This document shows positions 34,591-44,525 of a stretch of 64,000 bases of DNA, piece by piece (the stretch's first letter is position 1; the number at the start of each line of letters is the position of its first letter). The notes beneath the pieces are model-generated. The model searched no databases. It was not told the DNA's origin and saw nothing but the letters and a program-made list of their open reading frames with translations. The position numbers were made by a program, and so were the translations under genes. This DNA comes from Apostichopus japonicus (lineage: Eukaryota; Echinodermata; Holothuroidea; Aspidochirotida; Stichopodidae): contig NC_092574.1 of assembly GCF_037975245.1 (NCBI RefSeq), forward strand, positions 1,378,001 through 1,442,000, given 5' to 3'.

Positions 34591-34699
34591 CATTCCATCA
34601 TAAAAGAGATGAGTACCATAGATTGCCATCTTGTCTTATGTTTTAATCGTAATAAATGCTAAGATCCCATAACAAGGGAGTTTATTAGGAAAGTTTCAG

Positions 34700-34784
34700 G
34701 AAAGATATGATTGATAAAGATGGCTACCTTCAAGGTATGCAAGGAATTAAGATGACTAATGAAGCAATCCATGGCAGAATGAAG
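34700..34784 (+). CDS. candidate exon 3 of traced chain
   Basis: Acceptor GGAAAGTTTCAG and donor ATGAAG|GTGAGA. With one leading base it reads KDMIDKDGYLQGMQGIKM and about ten more residues, and it ends at a codon boundary. The upstream AG at 34688 would give a stop in this phase, which favours 34700. Confidence 0.45.
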
Positions 34785-35118
34785 GTGAGATGAAAAAACT
34801 ATTAATTAATGGACCATTCAACTGTCAATTTAAGTATACTTTCATTAGTTTAATGTAAGTTTAATTGCTTTGTTCAAGGGCTGTCCTAACATGTTAGTTT
34901 CTGGAAACCCTACATGTAATGAGACTAGGAGAGAATTGGTCTGGGAGGATGGGAGGGGGGGGGGGAGTGGGTCTTAGTGGAATATTTAGGAACATTGCAG
35001 TTATTGTGTGTTGTTCTCCATCTCAATTAAAGACCTGTTATTTATGTGTAAATTAACACCCAGTTACTTAGTATAGTACTGTTTTGGATGCAGCCAGGGA
35101 TGGCACCCCATCTCTTAG

Positions 35119-35234
35119 ATTTTGTCTGTAACCCCACCAAAACACATATCCAGTACCACTAAACCCACTCCGAATTTTGTTGCTCCATTTACCGGAGAGA
35201 ATCTTGCTATGAAATTGACTGACTTGCTACACAA
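35119..35234 (+). CDS. candidate exon 4 of traced chain
   Basis: Acceptor CCCCATCTCTTAG; open from the first base for 38 codons, starting ILSVTPPKHISS and ending near KLTDLLH. The phase fits the codon-boundary end of the exon at 34784. The donor (AA|GTGCAA) is weak, so the 3' edge is uncertain. It would leave two bases. Confidence 0.35.
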
Positions 35235-35414
35235 GTGCAAAGATATTGGGCATTTTTTTTTCCATTAACAGAAACTCTAGTATTATCATCAATATAATGA
35301 TAAACAAACTGGAGAAACTTTCAGCACATGTATTCAAAATAGTAAACACTTACTTATTGCCTCCACTCCACCCTCCACTTTAATATTCTGGCTTTGCTTT
35401 CTGATTATGGGCAG

Positions 35415-35596
35415 GTTTGAGATGTAGTACAATTTCTCCATCCGTGTTATTGTCAGATAATGAAATGAGAATGAGAATTAATAAAATTGTAAAAGAAATG
35501 TTTCCTTCCTCGACAGCAAGACTTCATATCCGTCACTTCTTCAGTATCTACCTAAATGACAAATGTAGGCTGAATGTTGCAGTCCACCAGAACAAG
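35415..35596 (+). CDS. candidate exon 5 of traced chain
   Basis: Open frame of about 60 codons ending at AACAAG|GTTAAT, with SVLLSDNEMRMRINKIVKEM then FPSSTARLHIRHFF and NVAVHQNK. An acceptor at GGGCAG (35414) would need one base from the previous exon. An acceptor at GTAG (35427) fits the two left by 35234. So the left edge is ambiguous, but the frame looks coding. Confidence 0.4.
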
Positions 35597-36595
35597 GTTA
35601 ATTTGAGATTTTACACTCACGCACTGCTGATCCAGTTTCAAGCTATTCACCGTTAAAATATGCTAAACCTCCGGTATGTTCCTTTAAAGGCTAACTTGAT
35701 GATGTTATCAGCTCTTCTAGTACGGGCTTTAATGTTAATGTTTAACCCTTTGCTTTACATAAATTCTTATAACTCACTCAACCAAAGCATGTTCCTTTAA
35801 CTTGATATTAAAACAACAACACTCTTGCACCCATTGAATGAAAATTAAACATCATCTATCCAAAAGTTGACAAATTTGTACTTCCACTGTGAACATGTCA
35901 TTTGAGACAGGTAAATCTCTTTTTGTGATTTTGTGTTGGATCTGAGGAACTGAGCTAAATGGTTAAAGTATTAGACTAAATAGTCTTGTCACTCTAAACC
36001 GATGAACCTCGGCAAATTAATGGGTCGTAAAGTGGCATAAAAAATCCAGCCTGGTCTGATAGCGCTAATTTTCAACCGTTCACAACAAATTAACTGAGGT
36101 TTGTTAAACTTTGTTTCTAAAGTCATCTTTTTTATGAATTTTTCCTTCATGTCTTTCGATTCTAATATAGCTTGTAAATCTATTGCAATCAAAAACTTTT
36201 TTTTTTACACTTTTTTTTTTATATTTTATAATAATATTCTGTAACTACTGTAGTTGATACAACAATACTTAGACATTTTACTAGTATTTTACTACATTTT
36301 ACTATAAATGAAAAAAAATTGACATTTCTGACATTACATAAGTTAGGGAAATCATTAAATGTTCTTACATCTCTGTCTGTGGCTCTGACCCCCTCCCACC
36401 AAGAAAGTGTTAATCCCCCACCCCCTCCCATCACCCAAAGCAATACGTTTATGCCTTTAAAATTATTGGCTATCTTTGACTCATTCGAGTCTTCAAATGT
36501 AACATGCATGATCTACACGCAGAGTACAGTACTTTCGTCTACATGGCTTGTGTATTCCTATCTAGTAATTTTCTTTCATACTCATTTATGGACAG
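35597..36595. other. intron-like DNA
   Basis: AT-rich; T runs near 36200-36230 and a C-rich run at 36412-36430. No exon recognised, although phase reasoning suggests one is missing here. Confidence 0.4.
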
Positions 36596-37041
36596 AACCA
36601 CCTATGGTGTCCACCATGGAACAGCTCCCCGAGAGACTTCCAGAAGACTTTAATTTGGAAGAGACTTGGGAAGATGACGAAACATCAGACAGAGACAATA
36701 AATTGGAATCCCAAGCCCCTGTAGCCGATTCAGATCCCTACTCTAGTCTCATTATGGACATGAAAGCCTCCATCTCACCTCCGAGTAAATTATGGTCTAA
36801 CTCTTACCAGATCAGGAAAGGCTTACAAGACGATAACTTCCTGAAGGCAGAAGAAGACAGAAAAGATGTTCCAATTCTGGAAGCGACGTGCCGAACGCTT
36901 CATCAATCCAAAGAGACAAGCCGATGGAAGTTTCCCCCGAAGGGATTAGAATTAGAACTAAAGTTGAAGAAGAATCGAAAAGTGATTCGATCCAGCTACA
37001 GTCCTGCTGGTCTCGAACTTTCAGGATCACAAACTTTTTGA
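36596..37041 (+). CDS. terminal exon of plus-strand gene, acidic then basic C-terminus
   Basis: An acceptor TTTATGGACAG is followed by a continuous frame to TGA at 37039-37041. The chain starts PPMVSTMEQLPERLPEDFNL with an acidic EETWEDDETSDRDN region. It then has a Ser/Pro stretch and a basic ELELKLKKNRKVIRSS end. Codon use and composition are clearly protein-like. The frame upstream of 36596 (from 36319) is low complexity and probably intron. The product is not recognised; low-complexity charged composition suggests a largely disordered tail. It needs one base from the preceding exon, which the 35596 end does not supply, so an exon is missing. Confidence 0.6.
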
Positions 37042-37059
37042 GCCACCGATGTTGCAGCT

Positions 37060-37230
37060 TGTTAAAAGATATATTTATTATTATTATTTGTTTCATCACA
37101 TAGTATTACAAGGTGAACAAGACAATATAAGTACAAATAAGTAAAAAATGTGAAAGGAAGTCAACTAAGAAACCCTTTTGGGCTTAATCGAATAGAGTAC
37201 TCCCTATCTATATGTGTATATATATATAAA

Positions 37231-37317
<87 letters not shown>

Positions 37318-37363
37318 TATATATATATATAAACTGTATATATATATGAACTATATATATATG
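37060..37363. repeat. LINE-tail-like sequence and (TA)n microsatellite
   Basis: At 37075-37100 ATTATTATTTGTTTCATCAC is the complement of the tail seen in the LINE copies (GTGATGAAACAAATAA). It is perhaps the 3' end of a minus-strand insertion, with little else left. From 37213 to 37350 TA dinucleotides alternate with AAACTGTATA units. Confidence 0.65.
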
Positions 37364-37639
37364 TAAGCTTTTCTACTATTTTTTTTTGTATTACCATGTG
37401 TGTAAATATTGAAGCACTGAGATATGCAGTTTTTTTTCCTTGAAATAGCAAGAGATAAAATGGAGAACACTGTTATGAAAGCTGTACTTAAAACACTTGA
37501 AAAACTGCTTTCCTAAATTTTAAGGAACAGTTTGGCAGAATTTTTATCTGGGGAAATCTATCTTTATTTCATGCATAGTCTTGAATACTTCTGCAATACC
37601 ATAAGACCATCTCTGCCCTGCACCTAAAAATACCGTTTT
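37364..37639. other. spacer
   Basis: No feature seen. Confidence 0.4.
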
Positions 37640-38970
37640 TTCCCTTAAGTAGAATTCTATTTAACTTACGTGGAAATGGACATTTCTATTTCACTTAAGT
37701 GGAAATACCTCCCACTTAAGTGGAATTGTATTTCACTTTAGTGGAAATGCATTCCACTTAAGTGGAATACATTTCCACTTAAGTGGAATAACATTTCACT
37801 TAAGCTAAATAGCCCATCTATTTCACTTAAGTGGAATACAATTCCACTTAAGTGAAATGCATTTCCACTTAAGTGAAATACAATTCCACTTAAGTGGAAT
37901 ACAATTTCACTTAAGTGGAATAATATCTTTTGGGCGTCAATTTCACTTAAGTGGAATTCTATTCTGCTTAAGTAAAATACAATTCCACTTAAGTGGAAAT
38001 GTTGATATGTGGCTTATATATAAATACAATTTAGGGTAATGTTCATCGTAACGCATTCAATTGCTCATCACATATGATGATGTAGTCGATCCTCGTTGCA
38101 GGTGTACATCATTGCTATGGCTAATCATTCACATCTAACATTGCTGGAATGCGATCAAATAATTGTTGTTGTTAGAGACACAATTCGAAGTGTTGTTTCC
38201 TCACTTGCACAGGGGAACAATCAGTATGATGCACAACAGAGGCGACTTACATCTTGTTTAAGTAACATAGGCAGAATTCGTAACTTTCTAGATAGTGAAG
38301 CTTTTGACGAAATAAAAGATTCAATCCAAAATCCCAAAAAAGTAATACGTTCTCTTGCCCTTGTCAATGCGTTTTCGGCTGTAGCTCCAACCACTTGTAA
38401 AGTATTTGCCATGGCTTTATTTTGGTAATGGTATTCGTCAGGTACCAGGTCAGGTACGTACGTACACTCCTTGCACGGATGTTAAGTGCTAGCTGGATCC
38501 CGATGGACAGCCGATATTCATTGTGCACCTATCGACACCACGTACGTACACGTATCGCGGCAAGTTGTTTATAATGGCGCGCAAAGGCATGGGCAAAGTT
38601 TGGTGTTGAATGTACTAGCCAATCGCATTCCACTTAAGTGGAACAGACTCTCCAATCACATTTCACTTAAGTGGAATGCATTTCCACTTAAGTGGAATTG
38701 TATTCCACTTAAGTGAAATAGACAGGACATTCCACTTAAGTGGAATTGTATTCCACTTAAGTAGAATACAATTCCACTTAAGTGAAATGCATTTCCATTT
38801 AAGTGAAATACAATTCCATTAAGTGAAATAGATTTAGCTTAAGTAAGATGCAGTGACAAGTTGATGAATTCAGCTTAAGTAAAATACAATTATGCTTAAG
38901 TGGAATGGTTTTTCACTAAAGTGAAATTGAATTCCACTTAAGTGAAATGTATTCGACTTAAGTCGAATTG
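37640..38970. mobile_element. foldback-like structure with arrays of CACTTAAGTG palindromes
   Basis: Two arms, 37640-38000 and 38626-38970, consist of about a dozen copies each of the palindrome ATTCCACTTAAGTGGAAT. Each is separated by a few bases at roughly 21-22-bp spacing, with variants such as GCTTAAGT and TCACTTAAGTGAAA. Because every unit is a palindrome, the arms are both direct and inverted repeats of each other. Between them lie about 625 bp of unique DNA with a 110-codon open frame. No target duplication could be fixed; CCGTTTT occurs near both outer edges. It may be a foldback transposon or a satellite expansion around a unique island. Confidence 0.6.
38096..38428 (+). CDS. hypothetical small protein between palindrome arrays
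   Basis: A 110-codon frame begins at ATG 38096 (a second ATG lies at codon 7). The composition is protein-like: TLLECDQIIVVVRDTIRSVV, then AQQRRLTSCLSNIGRIRNFL, then IKDSIQNPKKVIRSLALVNA and a short hydrophobic end (AMALFW). It suggests two or three amphipathic helices. I recognise no family. It is the only notable frame in the unique centre, so it could be the element's own gene, an exon, or chance. Confidence 0.3.
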   Translation: MQVYIIAMANHSHLTLLECDQIIVVVRDTIRSVVSSLAQGNNQYDAQQRRLTSCLSNIGRIRNFLDSEAFDEIKDSIQNPKKVIRSLALVNAFSAVAPTTCKVFAMALFW

Positions 38971-39570
38971 CGAGGTAAATGTTAAAACGGCTTGCCATAC
39001 GTGCACTGACCTAAATGGAGTGTAACCACTCCCGATTTTGCAATTTCCCAAGATCAGGCCCGAAAAATCCCAAGAATTAACACTGCTGTATGGATTTCTA
39101 GCAATATCCAGCGATATCTAGGGATGAATATCCCAAGATCTTACCTAAACTGAAGGCAGATAGAGAATCGAAACCTTCAGTGTACTGAACTTGAAACTGT
39201 GCGTCTTTCGAAATGAAAAGAATGTGGGGAATTGCACAATAAACAGATCAAAGTTATTTATTTCAGTCTCATTTTAATTATTCGAATTTGTTAAGCAAAC
39301 AGCAGATATCACATCATATAAGTGAGCATAAAAATGGCGTTCCAGGTTTAACAGCCTTCCATCCATGGTCGCAGATCCTGGTGCGGACAGCGGGACGCGT
39401 CCCCATCAACTTTTTCAGTAGCGGGGACATGATATACCGTGTCCCCACCAATTTGTCTTGACCAATAGCTACATTTTCAAGTTCCCTGTATTGAACTTTG
39501 GCGCAGTTAGATCCAGCCCCCCGGTTCCTACGCCCTTGCTAACCACTGCGTCACAGCAACTGTTGAGAAA
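38971..39570. other. spacer with a dispersed repeat
   Basis: Positions 39283-39365 match 11005-11090. CCCCCCGGTTCCTACGCCC at about 39520 resembles the edge of the 11104-11140 repeat in inverted form. No gene. Confidence 0.5.
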
Positions 39571-39574
39571 TAAT

Positions 39575-40140
39575 GCTATTTTTTTCTTCAAAATGGAACG
39601 GAGGGTGATGTTCAAAATGCTGTACATGTAAACAGGATAACTCAAAACGTGGCACCTTTATTGAAATTCATATTTCAAATGGTCTCAAAATTGGCATTAT
39701 TTTCAGTGATTTATACTACATGACTCTAGGTTTGGCAGTAACTTGTGAAAATGTTTCATAGTGAAAATAAAACAATGTCATGTAACTCATTAATTATTAA
39801 AGGGGTGGCAGAGCTGCTTTTCTTGCTCAAATTTATCAAAGAATATGTCCATGTGCTCATACATAGAGCATCTGTATGTCTTTATATCACATAGGAAGAC
39901 TGTTCTCTCTGGGTATTGAAACATTTTGGAATATAAATTCTACATTTTTGAGTCCTTAAAAGATCTTAATTCTTTTGATTGCCTAGTTGCTAAAGTAATG
40001 GTCAAGGCAACGTTTCCTGAATCTGCATAGCTCATGTCGCGGAGCGGTTGAAAACTATTAATATACAACAACCAGTTAAAACAACAGTATCAGGCAGTAT
40101 TTTATCACCCTCCGTTCCATTTTTGAAGAAAAAATTATGA
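39575..40140. mobile_element. MITE-like inverted repeat element
   Basis: TTTTTTCTTCAAAATGGAAC and GGAGGGTGAT at 39579-39611 recur inverted at 40101-40137 (ATCACCCTCCGTTCC, then TTTTTGAAGAAAAAA). That gives inverted termini of about 32 bp around 0.55 kb without coding content. The exact ends and target duplication are not resolved. Confidence 0.6.
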
Positions 40141-40204
40141 TTAAAACATTGAACACTTCTGTCGCTTAGCATACAGTTTCCGAGGAAACAACACCGTAAA
40201 ACTG

Positions 40205-40395
40205 GAGAACATTTATGAATAAGAAAGGTTTGATTTGACTGCTTTGAAATCACGTATGACTGACAAGATGCGTCGAGCGCTCTCTATCGGCCTCTTTTTT
40301 TGGTCAATTTGCAACTTCAGAGGAACAATAGAAACCGGAAAAAACTTTTAGAACTACAAAGGATTCTCAAACCTTTGTTCTGCCTAAAAGATAAG
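40205..40395. repeat. direct repeat, left copy (pairs with 43062-43225)
   Basis: AAAGGTTTGATTTGACTGCT, AGATGCGTCGAGC and GCAACTTCAGAGGAACAATA are shared with the right copy in the same orientation, about 2.85 kb away. The intervening DNA holds the Jockey-like copy and a DNA-transposon fragment. Confidence 0.75.
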
Positions 40396-40465
40396 CAGAA
40401 TGAAAATAATAAAACTGTTAGCAAACTGCTTATCCACTAGAGAGCCTGTGTAATAGAATGTGTAA

Positions 40466-40500
40466 AAGTTTCGATCCTAGCAGGATCTTCTTCAGAGGCT
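40466..40500 (-). ncRNA. degenerate hammerhead-like core
   Basis: On the minus strand CUGAAGA is followed by an extra A, a strong stem (GAUCCU/AGGAUC closing GCU) and GAAAC. The core order resembles a hammerhead but has one extra base before stem II, and no stem III/cleavage triplet is evident. It may be a decayed relative or a chance palindrome. Confidence 0.25.
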
Positions 40501-40504
40501 AAAA

Positions 40505-42225
40505 AAATAAGATAAGCAGAAAGTTTGGTTTATTGTAGATTTGTGTGCGCGGAATTAGCCCGATTGATACGGGGAAAGGTGATTAATTTGCTCTAGGTGG
40601 GCTCTGGTGCGGTTATATATAATTCTTTCGAAAATCTTACCTAAGGCTGGGAGGAGACTTGAATTTTGGTGCAGTTTTTACTTAGTTTCGGTATTAAAAT
40701 CTTTTTGGCGGATTTCCATGGGGTTGGGAAATAACCCAGTCTAAGGAGTTCGTTAAATAGTGGAAAATAGGAGAGTTAATGAATATCGGAGGGGAGTTTT
40801 TAAGCAGTTTTAAGTTGGTCATTTATGTTGTCAGGACCAGTGGAGGATGCATGTTTAGTGGCACTATACCAATTGTTTATATCTATTTTATTGAGCAGAG
40901 GGATGTTTTTGTTGAGATATCCTAATGGGTTGGTGTTAGAGCTGGTTGCATTACTGATAATTGTACGGTCTATTTCGTGTTTACAGCTGATATCGTATGG
41001 GGGGGGGGGCCATCGTAGATATTGAATAAAGTTTTCAAGTACGATTCAATAAGCTTTATTTGGTCTTGAGTTTTTGTGATCAGGTTACCTACAGTACTTT
41101 ATCTCTAAGGCATTGGTCTGTATTACCTGTGTTTGGGGTTGTAATGGGTTAATGATATTTTTTAAATTTTTCCAAAAGTGTTTTGGGTTTTTGTCATTAA
41201 TGATTGAATTGCATTTGTTTTGGACTTGTTTTTGGTCGACCGCTAATATTTCTCTATATTTACTTGTTTTTTAAGTTGGTTAATTTGGGTTTTTAGAGTT
41301 GGATCTGGGAAGATCATATAGGTTCTATGTAGGTGACGTCTGAGTTAATTAGTGTAAGAATATTCCTATTTAGTTTTGGATTTCTGTTTTGTTTTTAAGG
41401 GGCAGTGTTGTTTGAAGGTATTAAAGATATGTTGGGCAATGCTGTCACAATATATGCCGATGTAATTTAGCTTGTTGTTGTAGTAATTGGGGAAAGTGTA
41501 ATTTGTTACGAGTTCCTTTTTAAATGATGTCCAGTCTGTTTTATTGTAATTATACGTTAATTCGTTATTTTGGTTTGTAATGGGGTTAATGATTTTTTTT
41601 TTAATTTTCCAAAAGTGTTTCGGGTTTTTATCATTAATGATTAAATCGGGAGATGATATAAGTTCTACGTAGGCGACGTCTGAGTTTCATGAGTGTAAGA
41701 ATATTCTTATTTAGTTTTCTGTTTTGTTTTTAAGGGACAGTGTCTTTTGAAAGTATAGAAGATATGATGGGCAACGCTGTCACAGTAATTGTCGATGTAA
41801 TTTAGCTCGTTGTTTTGGTTGTTGTATTTGGGGAGTCTGTTTTATTGTAATTATACGTCAATTCGTTATTTGGTATGCAGTTGAGGTTTATGTCTAGCTC
41901 AAAAAGGAGTGGAAAATGGTCACTGATTTAGTCATCTTCTAGGATTTGTATCGAATGTGTTTTAGTTGCGAGGTGATTTGAGGTTATATGCAGTCAAGTA
42001 GTTCTGTAATATTGTTTATTGGGTTCATCCTAGGTTTGGTATTTTGGTTAATTATCGTTAAGTTGTATTTATGACATATTTCTAAGAGAGACTTGCCTTT
42101 TTCAGAAAAAATAATGTGGTGGGCATTTACTAGGAGTTTATTTATTTATATTTATTTTTATTAGAACTTTTTTATTATTATATCGGTGGATATGGGCTCA
42201 TTTGGGGGACTATAATCATACCACG
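40505..42225 (-). pseudogene. Jockey-like LINE fragment, rearranged copy
   Basis: This is a second copy of the family at 50.15-55.78 kb, matching 51405-52790 of it (for example GGTTTATTGTAGATTTGTGT at 40527 and 51410). It covers part of the RT and the endonuclease region and ends abruptly. A segment containing TTTTCCAAAAGTGTTT and TTTGTCATTAATGATT is present twice (about 41145-41340 and 41575-41690), so it carries an internal duplication. No frame is usable. Confidence 0.8.
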
Positions 42226-43061
42226 AAAGTGTCCATTAGCTATAGGTTGCATTGAGGGTGTGTTATTCTTGCGTCAAATGGCGTACCATGGAAGGGGAGG
42301 GGGTTGGGGTGGTCTATCTGGCAGTGGCGGAGCGTCCATACAGTCAGGGGGCGGATGCCCCCCCCCCCCTGACGGACTCAAATGGACTGCTGGCGCCCTT
42401 TTCAGCTTTTTACCACTTTTTATTTATATGCGATTATTGACGTTTTTAATGCGCTCTCATCTACCTATTGACATTTGTCACATTTTTTTTGCGATGACAC
42501 CTATTTATTCTTCATTTATCTGCATATTAGCAAGGCCCGGAAAGGGTCTTTCCGGCGATCTAGGGAGCATCTTTATTCAAAAATTTCTGTACGCTCCGCG
42601 CCAACCCGTGGGGCGCTCCGCTTAGTGTCGAAAGCGCCCCTACAGACCATCCTCGCCCCCTCGACCAATACCCCTAGCTCCGACACTGCAAAAGACCCGA
42701 TAGAAATACGTATTCTTTGTAAGTGCACAATTTTGACAAACCCCTCTTTTCAGCCCCCTCTCTTGTCCTCTCCTGAAACACCCATCAACATTGAAATAAG
42801 ACGTGGAGTAGAAGACACCCTTGTCTTTGTTATACACAAATTTCGTGTAATTATCTGACCGGGAAAGTCTTGTTGTTTAGAGGCCTATGATTTCTATTTT
42901 TTTCATAAATCATATATCAGGGGGTTTTTTTGCCCCATTTATCGCCTTTGCGACAAAAAGTTTTTCCACCTAAAAAAAACCGTAAGGGGTACGTACCTCT
43001 TGCAGTTTGTTTGCCAAAATTGACCCATTTATTCATAAATGTCAAGATAAAACTCAAGATG
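42226..43061. mobile_element. DNA-transposon fragment with hairpin repeat copy 5
   Basis: AGTGGCGGAGCGTCC near 42323 resembles an element terminus followed by G and C runs (42347-42372). The hairpin module lies at 42530-42640 (CAAGGCCCGGAAAGG, TCTGTACGCTCCGCGCCAAC, GGGGCGCTCCGCTTAG). A matching right end was not found. The open frames are by-products of this GC-rich repeat. Confidence 0.5.
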
Positions 43062-43225
43062 ACAAACAAAGGTTTGATTTGACTGCTTTGAAATCACGTA
43101 TCACTGGCAAGATGCGTCGAGCACCCTCGTATGACACTTATTTCGCTCAGTTTGCAACTTCAGAGGAACAATAGAAAACCGAAAAACTTTTAGGGACAAC
43201 AAAAGGTTTGATAACCTTTGTTCGT
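43062..43225. repeat. direct repeat, right copy (pairs with 40205-40395)
   Basis: See the left copy. Beyond the shared part, AAAAGTTTTTCGGT and ACCGAAAAACTTTT at 43175-43245 form a local inverted repeat. Confidence 0.7.
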
Positions 43226-43499
43226 CGTAAAAGTTTTTCGGTCTTACTTTTCTTTGAGGTGAAAATTTTTTTTTGTCGCAAAAGCGATAAATGTGTATCT
43301 TTTCTGGTAGTTCGCGACACGCTGATTACGAATCTGAAGTTTATTTTGAAATTGGGTGTTGTGTGGGGGCATGGGGGGCAAAAAACCTGATTTACAGTTT
43401 TGCCAAAACTGACCAAAAATCGATCCAAAATCGATTTCGCCCAAATGACGTAACAGGGGGTAACCGATGCTCAGGAGCCCAAATTTGCAACTCCCAGGT
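43226..43499. other. spacer
   Basis: No recognised feature; short frames on both strands only. Confidence 0.35.
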
Positions 43500-44155
43500 C
43501 CATATCTGCTTCCGTGCGGGAGATACGTGGTCCCAAAGGAATCTGCCTAGCCCTCCAAAAGATTTTATTGATAAGATCCAAAGTACCATTTTTGATTTAT
43601 TTCGAACGGGAAAACTGATAAAATAAGGAAAATTACTATGTATAACCCCATTGAAAAGGGGGGTTTAAAAATAATATATGTTCACAGCTTTGTTGGTGCT
43701 CTCAAAACCTCTTGGGTCAAGCGTTATTGTAATAATGCCAACACGGGGTATTGGAAGCTCTTTTATTTCATTCCTCTCTGTCGCCGTCCGGTAAAGAGTT
43801 GCTTTTTAATAATAATTTTCATGACCAGGATATTTCCTGTATTTAAAAATACCTTCATTGGACAAATGTGTATGGTTTTGAGTAAGCTTAGCTACCTTTA
43901 AGAAACCATCGGAAACAGGGTGTGCAAATCCCTAATAATTTTATTAGAATTGATAATACCATTGTTTATGACAAAAAGCTTTTACGACGCCGGTTTACTG
44001 TTTGTTAGGGATATGTTTTTGCTAGATGGGAAGCAATTGTCCAAATAATGCTTTTCTGACCAGTCTTCTACATTGTTAAGCTATTGTATGCTTTATAGAA
44101 GACTTCCTTTCACATTGTATATTTGCACGTGAAAAAACAAAATAAATCAAATCAA
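43500..44155 (+). pseudogene. Tx1/L1-like LINE 3' fragment
   Basis: Broken frames give W.QRNLPSPPKDFIDKIQSTI, then GGLKIIYVHSFVGALKTSWV and KRYCNNANTGYWKLF. This is the same region as the minus-strand fragment at 3723-4409. Frameshifts are frequent. The 3' end (TTATAGAAGACTTCC, TTTCACATTGTA, then CAAAATAAATCAAATCAAAT) resembles the tails of the CR1/L2-like copies. Confidence 0.7.
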
Positions 44156-44164
44156 ATAACTAAT

Positions 44165-44525
44165 AATTATTTCTAAACAGTTACAGTGGTTAGTGTTATG
44201 TACTTATAAAGTAAGACAAACTCTCTGTCTAGAATTCAGCTCCCAAAGGATGTATTGTTTTGGTATTTCTTTTCCTCATTTTGCAGTTAAAATATTAGAA
44301 AAGCCTATCATTTCTCAATTAACAGTTACTGTGGCGAAGTTGTTATGTTGTATAATTTTGCATATTTATTATTGTTTTGTACAATGAAATTGTCAATAAA
44401 CTGAAAAAAAAGAGACATACTCCTTGTCTTGAATTCAAACACCAGAGGATGCATTTGATTTTCTATTTATTTGCCTTCTAATGTTGTGAAGATTAAATAT
44501 TAGAAACGAGTATTAAATCTCAACA
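44165..44525 (+). repeat. decayed units at the left edge of the tRNA-like array
   Basis: Two diverged units precede the clean array. One near 44165-44330 keeps AACAGTTACAGTGG, AGACAAACTCTCTGTCT and ATATTAGAAA. One near 44330-44525 keeps TACTGTGGCGAAGTTG, ACTCCTTGTCTTGAATTCAA and AAATATTAGAAACGAG. The box A and box B-like words are degraded. Confidence 0.65.

Noticed and set aside
34689-34699. Acceptor AG at 34688 for the exon ending at 34784
   Set aside because: With the two bases left by exon 33298-33429 it gives an early stop; the AG at 34699 keeps the frame open.
36319-36595. Upstream part of the 240-codon frame as coding
   Set aside because: A good acceptor lies at 36595 and the upstream part is low complexity with a C-run, so only 36596-37041 is kept.
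37161-37451. Long IYIY-rich frames
   Set aside because: They are translations of the (TA)n microsatellite.
37640-38000. CRISPR-like repeat-spacer reading of the CACTTAAGTG array
   Set aside because: Spacers are only a few bases and nearly constant, and the units are palindromes.
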